Origin: Nocardioides pantholopis
GTDB lineage: Bacteria > Actinomycetota > Actinomycetes > Propionibacteriales > Nocardioidaceae
DNA length: 64,000 nucleotides
NCBI RefSeq assembly: GCF_003710085.1
Contig: NZ_CP033324.1
Coordinates: forward strand, 3,473,501 to 3,537,500
Reading direction: 5' to 3'
Shown here: one piece after another, positions 41,362-51,781 of the stretch
Position numbering within the stretch: position 1 is the stretch's first letter
Layout: the number at the start of each line of letters is the position of its first letter
The notes under the pieces: model-generated
Told to the model about the DNA's origin: nothing
Database searches by the model: none
The model's input: the letters and a program-made list of their open reading frames with translations, nothing else
Translations under genes and position numbers: made by a program

Positions 41362-41367
41362 GAGAAT
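41362..41367 (+). promoter_or_regulatory. -10 box GAGAAT of the short-chain dehydrogenase gene
   Basis: GAGAAT, GGGGCC, ATG 41374: the leaderless spacing with G in the first position of the box. Confidence 0.4.
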
Positions 41368-41373
41368 GGGGCC

Positions 41374-42162
41374 ATGAGCACCGTGACGACCACCGTGACA
41401 ACCTCCGCGACCGAGACCGCCGACCGCCCGCGCACCGCCGTCGTCACCGGAGCCAGCAGCGGCATCGGAGCCGCGACGGCCCGGGCCCTCGCCGCCGCCG
41501 GCTACCACGTGGTCTGCGCCGCGCGGCGCGTCGAGCGGATCGAGGCCCTGGCCGCGGAGATCGGGGGTACGGCGGTGCCCTGCGACGTCACCTCGCCGGA
41601 GTCGGTCTCCGGGCTGGCCGCCCGGGTGGGCGACCGGCTGGACCTGCTGGTCAACAACGCCGGCGGCGCGTTCGGCTCCGCCCCGGTCGCCGAGGCCGAC
41701 GCCGACGCGTGGCGCCGGATGTACGAGGTCAACGTGATCGGGCTGATGCAGGTGACCCGGGCGCTGCTTCCGGCGCTGCTCGCCAGCGGGGCCGGGGCGA
41801 TCGTCAACGTCGGCTCGACCGCCGGCCGGATCGCCTACGAGGGCGGGGCCGGCTACACCGCCGCCAAGCACGGCACCCAGGTCGTCACCGAGACGCTGCG
41901 CCTGGAGCTGTTCGACCAGCCGGTGCGGGTCATGGAGATCGCGCCCGGCATGGTTCGCACCGACGAGTTCTCGCTGGTCCGGTTCGGGGGTGACGAGTCC
42001 AAGGCCGAGGCGGTGTACGCCGGAGTCGCCGAGCCGCTGGTCGCCGAGGACGTCGCCGACGCGATCGCCTGGATGGCCACCCGCCCGGCCCACGTCAACA
42101 TCGACGAGCTCGTGATCCGACCCCGGGCGCAGGCCGCCCAGCACAAGGTGCACCGCGTCTGA
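41374..42162 (+). CDS. Short-chain dehydrogenase/reductase (SDR), YdfG-like
   Basis: A 262-residue classical [18 protein letters not shown] is the coenzyme loop, [12 protein letters not shown] the structural NNAG, and Ser in VNVGSTAGR with YTAAKHG supply the catalytic Ser-Tyr-Lys. The C-terminal block [28 protein letters not shown] and [16 protein letters not shown] matches the serine/3-hydroxy-acid dehydrogenase (YdfG) type, so NADP-dependent oxidation of serine or 3-hydroxy acids is plausible. It has a Thr-rich N-terminal tail ([14 protein letters not shown]) and ends 6 bases from the convergent protease gene. Confidence 0.85.
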   Translation: MSTVTTTVTTSATETADRPRTAVVTGASSGIGAATARALAAAGYHVVCAARRVERIEALAAEIGGTAVPCDVTSPESVSGLAARVGDRLDLLVNNAGGAFGSAPVAEADADAWRRMYEVNVIGLMQVTRALLPALLASGAGAIVNVGSTAGRIAYEGGAGYTAAKHGTQVVTETLRLELFDQPVRVMEIAPGMVRTDEFSLVRFGGDESKAEAVYAGVAEPLVAEDVADAIAWMATRPAHVNIDELVIRPRAQAAQHKVHRV

Positions 42163-42167
42163 GAGCC

Positions 42168-43520
42168 CTAGCGGTCACCAGGGTCGAGCAGCAGCTCGGC
42201 GAGCCGGCGCAGGTCGGGCGTCAGGTCCTGCTCGGGCAGCCGGGCGTGCTGGCCGCGGACGTCGAAGTCGTAGACGAACATGTCCGGGCGCGGCGGACCA
42301 CCGGAGAGCCGGCCCAGCTCGATGCGGTCCACGAGCCCCGCCACCTCGCCGCGGCGCTCGTCGTCGGAGTCCAGGTCGAGCTCGCCGGCGGCCGTCAGCC
42401 CGGCGAAGCCGCCGCTGCGGCGCACCCGCACCCGGGAGGTCGCGCCCGCCGGCTCGGGCCCGGCCGACGCCGACCCGGCGCCGGGGCGGACGCCGACGCC
42501 GGCCCAGGCGCCCGCCACCGCATCGGCGTGCTCGCCGGCCGCCGCGACCGTGGCCGCCGCGAACCCGGCGAAGTCGGTGCGCGGGCCGACCAGGCCCCCG
42601 GTGAGCGCGGCGTACCAGATCCGGCCGGCGCCGTCCCACGACGTGCCGCCGACCGCGAGCGCGGCCAGGTGGAAGGCGCGGTTGGGGATGCCGGAGTTCA
42701 GGTGCACCCCGCCGTTGTCGTCGTCGGTCTCGACGTAGTCGTCGAGGTGCCCCGGCTGGGGGTCGCGCCCCAGCGCCGGGTCGTCGTACGCCGTGCCCGG
42801 GGCCGCGAGGTCGCGCAGGCCGCGGGCGGCGACCCCGGGCAGGAACAGCCCGGCCCCCACCAGCCAGTCGCCCTCCGCGGCCTCCTGGCCGAGCAGCCGC
42901 TGCTTGAGGCAGCTGGCGAAGACGTCGGAGACCGACTCGTTGAGCGCCCCGGACTGGCCCTCGTAGACGAGCCCGGCGGAGTGCTCGGTGACGGCGTGGG
43001 ACAGCTCGTGGCCGAGGACGTCGACGGCCCGAGTCATCCGGCCGAAGACCCGACCGTCACCGTCACCGAAGACCAGCTGGGTGCCGTCCCAGAACGCGTT
43101 GGCGTAGTTGCGGCCGTAGTGGACGCTGAGGCTCACCGGGGCCCCGCGGTCGTCGTAGGAGTCGCGCCCGTAGACCTCCGAGAACAGCGCCAGGGACGCG
43201 GTGACTCCCGCGCCGGCCTCGTCGACGGCCTCGTCGCCGGTCGGCGGGTCGCCCGGGCGCAGGACCGGGCGACCAGGCAGGTCGGTGCCGCCCGCGGCGT
43301 CGTGCACGGTCCAGGCCGCCACCCCGACGAGCGCCCGCGGCGGAGGTGCCGGGGCAGTGGCCGCGCGTACGCCGCGGAGCCGGGCGTCCTCGGCGAGCGT
43401 GCCGGACCAGGTCGGCTCCGGAGCGGCCTCGGCGAGGTGCCGCAGGAGGTACGGCGGGACGAAGCCCCGGCAGCCGCGCGCCGCGAGGGCGAGGCGGGCG
43501 TCTGCGCTCGGGCGGGGCAT
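42168..43520 (-). CDS. M4-family (protealysin-like) metallopeptidase fused to an emfourin-like inhibitor domain
   Basis: A 450-residue protein with no signal peptide. A short protealysin-type propeptide ([13 protein letters not shown], residues 19-31) precedes a thermolysin-family catalytic domain. Zinc ligands H171 and H175 lie in [16 protein letters not shown], with catalytic E172 and third ligand E195 in [12 protein letters not shown]. From about residue 355 a separate domain ([20 protein letters not shown] ... [17 protein letters not shown]) resembles emfourin, the small protealysin inhibitor usually made by a neighbouring gene. ATG 43520 fits the propeptide start. The fusion would give a self-restrained intracellular protease. 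Confidence 0.82.
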   Translation of the reverse strand: MPRPSADARLALAARGCRGFVPPYLLRHLAEAAPEPTWSGTLAEDARLRGVRAATAPAPPPRALVGVAAWTVHDAAGGTDLPGRPVLRPGDPPTGDEAVDEAGAGVTASLALFSEVYGRDSYDDRGAPVSLSVHYGRNYANAFWDGTQLVFGDGDGRVFGRMTRAVDVLGHELSHAVTEHSAGLVYEGQSGALNESVSDVFASCLKQRLLGQEAAEGDWLVGAGLFLPGVAARGLRDLAAPGTAYDDPALGRDPQPGHLDDYVETDDDNGGVHLNSGIPNRAFHLAALAVGGTSWDGAGRIWYAALTGGLVGPRTDFAGFAAATVAAAGEHADAVAGAWAGVGVRPGAGSASAGPEPAGATSRVRVRRSGGFAGLTAAGELDLDSDDERRGEVAGLVDRIELGRLSGGPPRPDMFVYDFDVRGQHARLPEQDLTPDLRRLAELLLDPGDR

Positions 43521-43619
43521 GGCCCCACTGTGCCATCGCGGGCCGACACCACGGGGCGCTCGCGCGAGGTCAGCCGGCCGCAGGAGCCTCTCGATGCAGG
43601 CGGATGGCGGCCCGCCGCC

Positions 43620-43647
43620 TAGAATCGTCGGGGCCCCGTCGGGCCCC
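43620..43647 (+). promoter_or_regulatory. -10 box TAGAAT and leader hairpin of typA
   Basis: TAGAAT (43620-43625) starts a ~50-base leader. Soon after, GGGGCCC (43630-43636) can pair with GGGCCCC (43641-43647) around CGTC. Unlike most genes here, typA is not leaderless. Confidence 0.5.
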
Positions 43648-43680
43648 ACTGAACTCCACCGGAAGTGACTCCCTCGCCCC

Positions 43681-45570
43681 ATGTCTGAGACCAAGTCCGC
43701 GAACCTGCGCAACGTCGCGATCGTCGCACACGTCGACCACGGCAAGACCACCCTGGTCGACGCCATGCTCCGCCAGGCCGGCGCGTTCACCGAGCACGAG
43801 GCCGAGAGCGTGGCCGACCGGGTGATGGACTCCGGTGACCTCGAGCGCGAGAAGGGCATCACGATCCTCGCGAAGAACACCGCCATCCACTACAACGGAC
43901 CGTCGGCGCCCGAGGGCATGACGATCAACATCATCGACACCCCCGGCCACGCCGACTTCGGCGGTGAGGTCGAGCGCGGCCTGTCGATGGTCGACGGCAT
44001 CGTGCTGCTCGTCGACGCCTCCGAGGGCCCGCTGCCCCAGACCCGCTTCGTGCTGCGCAAGGCGCTGAACGCCGACATGCCGGTCGTGCTGGTCGTCAAC
44101 AAGGTCGACCGCAACGACGCCCGGATCGCCGAGGTCGTCGACGAGACCTACGAGCTGTTCATGGACCTGCTCGACGACAGCCACAGCCAGGAGGCCCTGG
44201 ACTTCCCGGTCGTCTACGCCTCGGGCAAGGCCGGCATCGCCAGCACCGAGCAGCCCGAGAACGGCACGCTGCCCGAGGGCAAGGACCTCGAGCCGCTGTT
44301 CCGCACCATCATGGACACGATCCCCGCGCCGGTCTACACCGAGGGCGCGCCGCTGCAGGCGCACGTCACCAACCTCGACGCCTCGCCGTTCCTCGGCCGG
44401 CTCGCGCTGGTCCGGATCCACGAGGGCACCCTGCGCAAGGGCCAGAACGTCGCGTGGATGCGCCGCGACGGGTCGGTCAAGAACGTCAAGATCACCGAGC
44501 TGCTGATCACCAAGGGCCTGGACCGCCAGCCCGGCGAGCAGGCCGGCCCCGGCGACATCGTCGCGATCGCCGGCATCCCGGACATCATGATCGGCGAGAC
44601 CCTCGCCGACCCCGAGAACCCGGTCGCGCTGCCGCTCATCCACGTCGACGAGCCCGCGATCTCGATGACCATCGGCACCAACACCAGCCCGCTGGTCGGC
44701 CGCGAGAAGGGCTCGAAGGTGACTGCGCGCCTGGTCAAGGACCGCCTGGACGCCGAGCTGGTCGGCAACGTGTCGCTGCGCGTGCTCCCCACCGAGCGTC
44801 CCGACGCGTGGGAGGTCCAGGGCCGCGGCGAGCTGGCGCTGGCCATCCTGGTCGAGCAGATGCGCCGCGAGGGCTTCGAGCTGACCGTCGGCAAGCCGCA
44901 GGTGGTCACCAAGGAGATCGACGGCAAGGTCCACGAGCCGATCGAGCGGCTCACGATCGACGCCCCCGAGGAGTACCTCGGCGCGATCACCGAGCTGCTC
45001 GCCGCCCGCAAGGGCCGCATGGAGCAGATGAGCAACCACGGCACCGGCTGGGTGCGGATGGAGTTCATCGTCCCGGCCCGCGGCCTGATCGGCTTCCGCA
45101 CCGAGTTCCTCACCGACACCCGCGGCACCGGCATCGCCCACCACATCTCCGAGGGCTACGAGAAGTGGGCCGGCGAGATCCGCTCGCGCAACAACGGCTC
45201 GCTGGTCGCCGACCGCAAGGGCGCGGCCACTGCGTACGCCATGACGTCGCTGCAGGAGCGCGGCGTGATGTTCGTGGAGCCGGCCACCGAGGTCTACGAG
45301 GGCATGATCGTCGGCGAGAACTCCCGCGCCGACGACATGGACGTCAACATCACCAAGGAGAAGCAGCAGACCAACATCCGGTCCGCCACCTCCGACAACT
45401 TCGAGAAGCTGATCCCGCCGAAGAAGCTGTCGCTGGAGCAGTGCCTGGAGTTCTGCCGCGAGGACGAGTGCGTGGAGGTCACCCCCGCCAACGTCCGGAT
45501 CCGCAAGGTGATCCTCGACCAGAACGAGCGCGCCAAGATCGCCAGCCGCGCCCGCAAGGCCAACAAGTAG
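43681..45570 (+). CDS. typA: Ribosome-associated translational GTPase TypA/BipA
   Basis: A 629-residue GTPase related to EF-G that binds 70S ribosomes under stress and helps ribosome assembly. G-domain motifs: [15 protein letters not shown] (G1), [14 protein letters not shown] (G2), [12 protein letters not shown] (G3), NKVDRNDAR (G4) and [10 protein letters not shown] (G5). The domains III/V region reads [23 protein letters not shown] ([13 protein letters not shown]). The C-terminal TypA domain includes [20 protein letters not shown] and [20 protein letters not shown]. The length is standard. It is a single-gene unit closed by the family B repeat cluster. Confidence 0.97.
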   Translation: MSETKSANLRNVAIVAHVDHGKTTLVDAMLRQAGAFTEHEAESVADRVMDSGDLEREKGITILAKNTAIHYNGPSAPEGMTINIIDTPGHADFGGEVERGLSMVDGIVLLVDASEGPLPQTRFVLRKALNADMPVVLVVNKVDRNDARIAEVVDETYELFMDLLDDSHSQEALDFPVVYASGKAGIASTEQPENGTLPEGKDLEPLFRTIMDTIPAPVYTEGAPLQAHVTNLDASPFLGRLALVRIHEGTLRKGQNVAWMRRDGSVKNVKITELLITKGLDRQPGEQAGPGDIVAIAGIPDIMIGETLADPENPVALPLIHVDEPAISMTIGTNTSPLVGREKGSKVTARLVKDRLDAELVGNVSLRVLPTERPDAWEVQGRGELALAILVEQMRREGFELTVGKPQVVTKEIDGKVHEPIERLTIDAPEEYLGAITELLAARKGRMEQMSNHGTGWVRMEFIVPARGLIGFRTEFLTDTRGTGIAHHISEGYEKWAGEIRSRNNGSLVADRKGAATAYAMTSLQERGVMFVEPATEVYEGMIVGENSRADDMDVNITKEKQQTNIRSATSDNFEKLIPPKKLSLEQCLEFCREDECVEVTPANVRIRKVILDQNERAKIASRARKANK

Positions 45571-45584
45571 TAGCCCCCGACGGC

Positions 45585-45693
45585 GACCCGGCACTTCTGG
45601 TCGCCTGAACTCCGCCGACCCGGCGGTTCTGGTCGCTCCCCGCGACCAGAACCGCCGGGTCGAGGCGTTTCGGGCGACCAGACCTGCCGGGTC
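45585..45693. repeat. Family B repeat cluster (GACCCGGCACTTCTGGTCGC type), four copies
   Basis: 20-base units: forward at 45585-45604 and 45617-45636, reverse at 45642-45661 and 45674-45693. The inner forward/reverse pair forms a near-perfect 20-bp hairpin. It lies between convergent typA and msiK. A five-copy cluster of the same element is at 59432-59572. Confidence 0.85.
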
Positions 45694-45749
45694 GGCGGTC
45701 GGGCCCGTTCCCCGGCGGCGGTGGCGGTGTCGAACAGGCGGTCAGGTGG

Positions 45750-46844
<1,095 letters not shown>

Positions 46845-46924
46845 CGCAGTCCTCTCGAGCGGCCACCAGGCGGTGGCGAGGGTCACAGTGCCGCCACCGT
46901 ACGCCGCGCCTGCGACCGCGTCTA

Positions 46925-46940
46925 GTGGAAGCGCTCCCAC
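46925..46940. promoter_or_regulatory. CebR-type operator 1 (msiK side)
   Basis: GTGGAAGCGCTCCCAC, close to the actinobacterial CebR/CelR site TGGGAGCGCTCCCA (one half diverged). It is 81 bases upstream of the msiK start. An identical 16-base copy lies 110 bases away at 47035. Confidence 0.8.
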
Positions 46941-46990
46941 AGATTCGATGCCCGACACCCGCCGCATTACGCCATGCGACAGCGGAACCG

Positions 46991-47019
46991 TTGACACCCG
47001 ATGTGACGCATGTCATGTT
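46991..47019 (+). promoter_or_regulatory. Promoter of cebE
   Basis: TTGACA (46991-46996), 17 bases, CATGTT (47014-47019). Operator 2 begins 15 bases after the -10 box, just downstream of the expected transcript start, where bound CebR would block elongation or clearance. Confidence 0.6.
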
Positions 47020-47034
47020 GTGGACCTCAATGCG

Positions 47035-47050
47035 GTGGAAGCGCTCCCAC
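47035..47050. promoter_or_regulatory. CebR-type operator 2 (cebE side)
   Basis: An exact 16-base copy of operator 1 (GTGGAAGCGCTCCCAC). The 110-base centre spacing places both sites on roughly the same face of the helix, which would allow looping. Confidence 0.82.
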
Positions 47051-47120
47051 TATCGGACCCGCGATCGCCGCCCCCGGCCCGATCCCCCGGCACGACCGTC
47101 CACACGGCAGGAGCGTTCCC

Positions 47121-48431
47121 GTGCAGAACTCATCCACCACCCCGCAGCAGCGGCCCCGCAGCCTGTCCCGGCGACTGCGCCGGGGCCTGGCCATCGGCGG
47201 CGTCGCCACCCTTCTCCTCGGGTTCACCGCCGCGTGCGGCGGAGGCGACTCCGAGGCCGACGACGGCAAGGTCACGCTGACCGTGGCCACCTTCAACGAG
47301 TTCGGCTATGAGGACCTGCTCAAGGAGTACATGGACCTCAACCCCGACATCAAGGTCGTGCAGAAGAAGACCGGGACCTGGGAGGAGCACCGCGACAACC
47401 TCTACACCAAGCTCGCCGCCGGCTCCGGGCTCTCCGACATCGAGGCGATCGAGGGCGACGGGATGCCCGCGATCCTGGAGGAGTCCGACGCCTTCGCCGA
47501 TCTCAGCGACCCCGAGCTCGAGGACCGCTGGCTGGACTGGAAGACCGAGGCCGGCACCAACGCCGACGGCCAGCTGATCGGCTACGGCACCGACATCGGA
47601 CCCGAGGGCATCTGCTACCGCGCCGACCTGTTCGAGAAGGCCGGGCTGCCGACCGACCGCGAGCAGGTCGCCTCGCTCTTCGAGAGCTGGGACAGCTACT
47701 TCGCGACCGGCAAGGAGTTCGTCAAGGCGATGCCGGACACCGCCTGGTACGACTCCTCCAAGGGCACCAGCCAGGCCATGATCAACCAGCTCGAGTTCCC
47801 CTTCGAGGACGAGGACAACAACGTCGTCGCCCTGGAGAACCCCGAGGTCAAGCGGGTCTTCGACACCGTGACCGAGATGCAGGGGGCGGGCCTGGCGACC
47901 AACCTCGACCAGTGGTCCAACGACTGGGTCGCCGCCTTCCAGAAGGACGGGTTCGCCACGATGGCCTGCCCCGGCTGGATGCTCGGCGTGATCGAGGGCA
48001 ACGCCGAGGGCGTCCAGGGCTGGGACATCGCGAACGCCTTCCCCGGCGGCGCCGGCAACTGGGGCGGCTCGTTCCTCACCGTCCCCACCCAGTCCGAGCA
48101 CCCGGAGGAGGCCAAGAAGCTCGCGGCCTGGCTCACGGCGCCGGAGCAGCAGATCAAGGCGTTCACCGCCAAGGGCACCTTCCCGAGCCAGCAGTCCGCC
48201 CTGGAGGACCCGGTCCTGCTGGAGTCCACCAACGACTTCTTCAACAACGCGCCGACCGGCCAGATCCTCTCCGACCGCGCCCAGGCGGTGACGATGCAGC
48301 CCTACAAGGGTCCGAAGTACGCCGACATCATCACGGCGTTCCAGGCGGCGATCCTGCGCGTCGACGAGGGACAGGAGACCCCGGACGAGGCCTGGGAGTC
48401 CTTCTCGGCCGACGTCGAGCGGATCGGCTGA
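47121..48431 (+). CDS. cebE: Cellobiose/cello-oligosaccharide-binding lipoprotein
   Basis: A CUT1 extracellular solute-binding lipoprotein of 436 residues. GTG 47121 has AGGAG about 7 bases upstream. The signal peptide is SRRLRRGLAIGGVATLLLGF with lipobox TAAC. The mature protein has VTLTVATFNEFGYEDLLKEY, GTDIGPEGICYRADLFEKAG, FATMACPGWMLGVIEG and GGSFLTVPTQSEHPEEAKKLA, typical of sugar-binding proteins of this class. Ligand assignment rests on the operon (cebFG, a GH1 glucosidase, a LacI regulator) and the CebR-type operators. The stop codon lies in a tandem 19-bp duplication. Confidence 0.88.
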   Translation: MQNSSTTPQQRPRSLSRRLRRGLAIGGVATLLLGFTAACGGGDSEADDGKVTLTVATFNEFGYEDLLKEYMDLNPDIKVVQKKTGTWEEHRDNLYTKLAAGSGLSDIEAIEGDGMPAILEESDAFADLSDPELEDRWLDWKTEAGTNADGQLIGYGTDIGPEGICYRADLFEKAGLPTDREQVASLFESWDSYFATGKEFVKAMPDTAWYDSSKGTSQAMINQLEFPFEDEDNNVVALENPEVKRVFDTVTEMQGAGLATNLDQWSNDWVAAFQKDGFATMACPGWMLGVIEGNAEGVQGWDIANAFPGGAGNWGGSFLTVPTQSEHPEEAKKLAAWLTAPEQQIKAFTAKGTFPSQQSALEDPVLLESTNDFFNNAPTGQILSDRAQAVTMQPYKGPKYADIITAFQAAILRVDEGQETPDEAWESFSADVERIG

Positions 48432-48458
48432 CGGCGCCCGGATCGGCTGACGGCGCCC
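48421..48458 (+). repeat. Tandem 19-bp duplication across the cebE stop codon
   Basis: GGATCGGCTGACGGCGCCC twice head to tail (48421-48439, 48440-48458). The cebE TGA (48429-48431) is in the first copy; the second repeats the end of the gene in the cebE-cebF spacer. Confidence 0.9.
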
Positions 48459-48468
48459 GGGCCAGACC

Positions 48469-49518
48469 ATGACCCTCCATCCCCCTCCAGCCCCCGCCGG
48501 GGACGTCACCGCCTCGACGTCCCCGGCGGGGCCTCCCGCCGAGACCCGGCCCCGCCGCCCCCGGCTCACCGCACGCCAGCGCCTCGCGCGGTGGGACGTC
48601 CGGCTCTCGCCGTACCTCTACATCTCGCCGTTCTTCGTCCTCTTCGCGCTGGTCGGGATCTTCCCGCTCGTCTACACCGGCTACGTCTCGGTGCACGAGT
48701 GGAGCCTGATCGGCGGGAAGGGCGAGTTCGTCGGGCTGGACAACTACCGCTCGGTCTTCGAGGACCGCTACTTCTGGGGTGCGCTGCGCAACACGCTGAG
48801 CATCTTCGTGCTCTCCTCGATCCCCCAGGTGGTCATCGCGCTGGCCCTCGCCGGGCTCCTGGACACCGCGCTGCGCGGGCGGACCTGGTGGCGGATGAGC
48901 ATCCTGATCCCGTTCGTCGTCGCCCCGGCCGCTGTCACCCTGATCTTCGGCAACCTCTTCGGTGACCGGTACGGCCTGGTCAACGCCGCGCTCGACCTCG
49001 TCGGCATCGACGCGATCGCCTGGCACGTCGACACCCTCGCCAGCCACGTCGCGATCGCGACGATGGTCAACTGGCGCTGGACCGGCTACAACGCGCTGAT
49101 CCTGCTCGCCGCGATGCAGGCGGTCCCCCGCGACCTCTACGAGTCCGCGGAGATCGACGGCGCCAGCCGGGTCCGCCAGTTCGTCTCGGTGACGGTGCCG
49201 ATGATCCGCCCCACCGTCATCTTCGTCGTGATCACCTCCACGATCGGCGGACTGCAGATCTTCACCGAGCCCCGACTCTTCGACAACGTCGGCCTCGGTG
49301 GCTCGGACCGGCAGTGGCAGACGATCACGCTCTACCTGTGGGAGCTGGGCTGGCGGCTGCGCAACCTCGGCACCGCCGCCGCGGTCGCCTGGCTGCTGTT
49401 CCTGCTCATCGTGATCATCGCCATCGTCAACCTGGTGCTCTCCCAGCGCATCGGGGCCGGCAGTCGCACTCGCACTCCGGGGCGAACCCTGGGGCGTACC
49501 CGAGGAGGCACCCCGTGA
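48469..49518 (+). CDS. cebF: Cellobiose ABC transporter permease CebF
   Basis: A CUT1 permease of 349 residues with six core membrane helices after a 45-residue Pro-rich N-terminus. The ATPase-contact EAA loop is LYESAEIDGASRVRQFVSVTVPMIRP. It also has LSPYLYISPFFVLFALVGIFPLVYTGYVS (helix 1) and TEPRLFDNVGLGGSDRQWQTITLYLW. The C-terminal tail is Arg/Thr-rich and ends in a GTGA overlap with cebG. It forms the channel with CebG. Confidence 0.9.
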   Translation: MTLHPPPAPAGDVTASTSPAGPPAETRPRRPRLTARQRLARWDVRLSPYLYISPFFVLFALVGIFPLVYTGYVSVHEWSLIGGKGEFVGLDNYRSVFEDRYFWGALRNTLSIFVLSSIPQVVIALALAGLLDTALRGRTWWRMSILIPFVVAPAAVTLIFGNLFGDRYGLVNAALDLVGIDAIAWHVDTLASHVAIATMVNWRWTGYNALILLAAMQAVPRDLYESAEIDGASRVRQFVSVTVPMIRPTVIFVVITSTIGGLQIFTEPRLFDNVGLGGSDRQWQTITLYLWELGWRLRNLGTAAAVAWLLFLLIVIIAIVNLVLSQRIGAGSRTRTPGRTLGRTRGGTP

Positions 49519-50333
49519 ACCGCCGCCCCGGATTCGTCGTCTACGGCCTGCTCACCGCGTTCGTGATCGGCTCGGTCGGGCCGCTGTACTGGTCGCTGAT
49601 CATCGGCTCGCACACCAAGTCGGTCGTCAACGAGCGGGTGCCCCCGCTGCTGCCCGGCGGGCACTTCTTCGCCAACGCGGGCCGCGTCTTCGAGACCGTC
49701 GACTTCTGGAAGGCGCTCGGCAACAGCCTGCTGGTCTCGACCGTGTGCGCGACCTCGGTGGTCTTCTTCTGCACGCTGGCCGGCTACGCCTTCGCCAAGC
49801 TCCGCTTCCGGGGCCGCAACTGGCTGATGGTCTTCGTGGTCGCCACGATGGCGGTGCCGACCCAGCTCGGGGTGATCCCGCTGTTCATCCAGATGGCCGA
49901 GCTCGGCTGGACCGGGCACGTGTGGGCGGTCATGGTGCCCACCCTGGTCACGGCGTTCGGGGTGTTCTTCATGCGCCAGTACCTCGTCGACGCGATCCCC
50001 GACGAGCTGATCGAGGCGGCCCGCGTCGACGGGTGCTCGATGATCCGGACCTTCTGGAACGTCGCGGTGCCGGCCGCCCGGCCCGCTGCCGCCATCTTGT
50101 GGCTGTTCACGTTCATGACCGTGTGGACCGACTTCTTCTGGCCGATGATCGCGCTGCCGGCCACCAACCCCACGGTCCAGATCGCCCTCCAGCAGCTCCA
50201 GAGCGGCTACTACGTCGACTACAGCCTGGTCCTGGCCGCCGCCGTGCTCTCGACGATCCCGCTGCTCGTCCTGTTCGTCCTCACCGGCCGACAGCTGGTC
50301 GCCGGCATCATGCAAGGAGCAGTGAAGGGATGA
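49515..50333 (+). CDS. cebG: Cellobiose ABC transporter permease CebG
   Basis: The second CUT1 permease, 272 residues and six helices. The EAA loop is IPDELIEAARVDGCSMIRTFWNVAVPAARP. VVATMAVPTQLGVIPLFIQMAELG and FTFMTVWTDFFWPMIALP are characteristic of the MalG/CebG side. GTG 49515 overlaps the cebF stop (GTGA) and has GAGGAGG upstream. Its TGA overlaps the bglC ATG (ATGA). The pair should assemble with MsiK. Confidence 0.9.
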   Translation: MNRRPGFVVYGLLTAFVIGSVGPLYWSLIIGSHTKSVVNERVPPLLPGGHFFANAGRVFETVDFWKALGNSLLVSTVCATSVVFFCTLAGYAFAKLRFRGRNWLMVFVVATMAVPTQLGVIPLFIQMAELGWTGHVWAVMVPTLVTAFGVFFMRQYLVDAIPDELIEAARVDGCSMIRTFWNVAVPAARPAAAILWLFTFMTVWTDFFWPMIALPATNPTVQIALQQLQSGYYVDYSLVLAAAVLSTIPLLVLFVLTGRQLVAGIMQGAVKG

Positions 50334-51781
50334 CCTTCCTCGACACGCCCGCCCAGGCCACCACCGCCGCGGTCTTCCCACCCGACTTCCTCTGGGGCGC
50401 CTCGACCGCGGCGTACCAGATCGAGGGGGCGGTGGCCGAGGACGGCCGGAGCCCCTCGATCTGGGACACCTTCGCCCGGGTCCCCGGCGCGGTCGTGAAC
50501 GGCGACAGCGGCGAGGTCGCCTGCGACCACTACCACCGGATGCCCGAGGACGTCGCGCTGATGCGGTCGCTCAACCTCGGCGGCTACCGGTTCTCGGTGG
50601 CCTGGCCGCGGGTCCGCCCGGACGGCGGGCCGGTCAACCAGACCGGGCTGGACTTCTACCGGCGGCTGGTCGACGAGCTGCTCGGCGCCGGCATCCGCCC
50701 GTGGCTGACGCTCTACCACTGGGACCTCCCCCAGAGTCTCGAGGACGCCGGCGGCTGGACCTCGCGGGACACCGCGTACCGCTTCGCCGAGTACGCCCTG
50801 AGCGTGTACGACGCGCTCGGCGACCGGGTGCCGGTGTGGACCACGCTCAACGAGCCGTGGTGCTCGGCGTTCCTCGGCTACACCGGCGGCCAGCACGCGC
50901 CGGGCCGGCAGGAGGGGGCCGCCGGACTGGTGGCCGCCCACCACCTGCTGCTCGGCCACGGCCTGGTCGTCGACGAGCTGCGCCGCCGCGGCACGACCGC
51001 CGACCTCGGGATCACCCTCAACCTCACCGTCGCGGACCCGCACGACCCCGAGGACCCCCGCGACCGGGATGCCGCGCGGCGCATCGACGCGCTGCACAAC
51101 CGGCTCTTCCTCGACCCGGTGCTCAGCGGCCGCTACCCCGCCGACCTGCTCGGCGACACCGAGGACCTCACCTGGAACGGACGCGGCTGGCAGGCAGTCG
51201 TCCACGACGGCGACCTGCGGCTGATCGGCACGCCGCTGGACCTGCTCGGCGTGAACTACTACAAGGGCGACTCGGTCTCGGCCCACCCCGACCCCGCCGC
51301 CGGCACCCCGCACGCCGGGCTCGCGACCCGCCCGACCAGCACGCCGTTCGTGGGCTGCGAGGACGTGACCTTCCCCAGCCGGGGACTGCCGGTCACCGAC
51401 ATGGGCTGGGAGGTGCAGCCGGAGGGGCTGACCCGGCTGCTGCGCCGCCTGGACGCCGACTACGACGTCCCGCCGATCCACATCACCGAGAACGGGTCGG
51501 CCTACGACGACGTGGTCGGCCCGGACGGCCGGGTCGACGACCCGGGCCGGGTGGCCTACCTGGAGAGCCACCTGCGCTCGGTGCACGCGGCGATCCGGGC
51601 CGGCGTCGACGTCCGGGGCTACTTCGCGTGGTCGCTGCTGGACAATTTCGAGTGGGCGTGGGGCTACGGCCAGCGGTTCGGGCTCGTGCACGTCGACTAC
51701 GACACCCAGGCGCGCACCCCGAAGACCAGCGCGCTGGTCTACGCCGATATCGCCGCGACCGGGCGGCTCGGGGGTGGATAG
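50330..51781 (+). CDS. bglC: GH1 beta-glucosidase
   Basis: A cytosolic 483-residue glycoside hydrolase family 1 enzyme that cleaves imported cellobiose to glucose. It opens FPPDFLWGASTAAYQIEGA. The acid/base Glu is in TTLNEPWCSAF, and YRFSVAWPRVRP and LTLYHWDLPQSLED follow the fold. The nucleophile Glu is in IHITENGSAYDD, with WSLLDNFEWAWGYGQRFGLVHVDY as the C-terminal sugar-binding block. It is co-translated with cebG (ATGA) and overlaps the start of cebR. The gene order equals the Streptomyces cebEFG-bglC module. Confidence 0.95.
   Translation: MTFLDTPAQATTAAVFPPDFLWGASTAAYQIEGAVAEDGRSPSIWDTFARVPGAVVNGDSGEVACDHYHRMPEDVALMRSLNLGGYRFSVAWPRVRPDGGPVNQTGLDFYRRLVDELLGAGIRPWLTLYHWDLPQSLEDAGGWTSRDTAYRFAEYALSVYDALGDRVPVWTTLNEPWCSAFLGYTGGQHAPGRQEGAAGLVAAHHLLLGHGLVVDELRRRGTTADLGITLNLTVADPHDPEDPRDRDAARRIDALHNRLFLDPVLSGRYPADLLGDTEDLTWNGRGWQAVVHDGDLRLIGTPLDLLGVNYYKGDSVSAHPDPAAGTPHAGLATRPTSTPFVGCEDVTFPSRGLPVTDMGWEVQPEGLTRLLRRLDADYDVPPIHITENGSAYDDVVGPDGRVDDPGRVAYLESHLRSVHAAIRAGVDVRGYFAWSLLDNFEWAWGYGQRFGLVHVDYDTQARTPKTSALVYADIAATGRLGGG

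Noticed and set aside
45585..45693. CRISPR or phage attachment site
   Set aside because: Copies are mutually inverted and pair into hairpins, and the same cluster recurs at 59432-59572 without an integrase.
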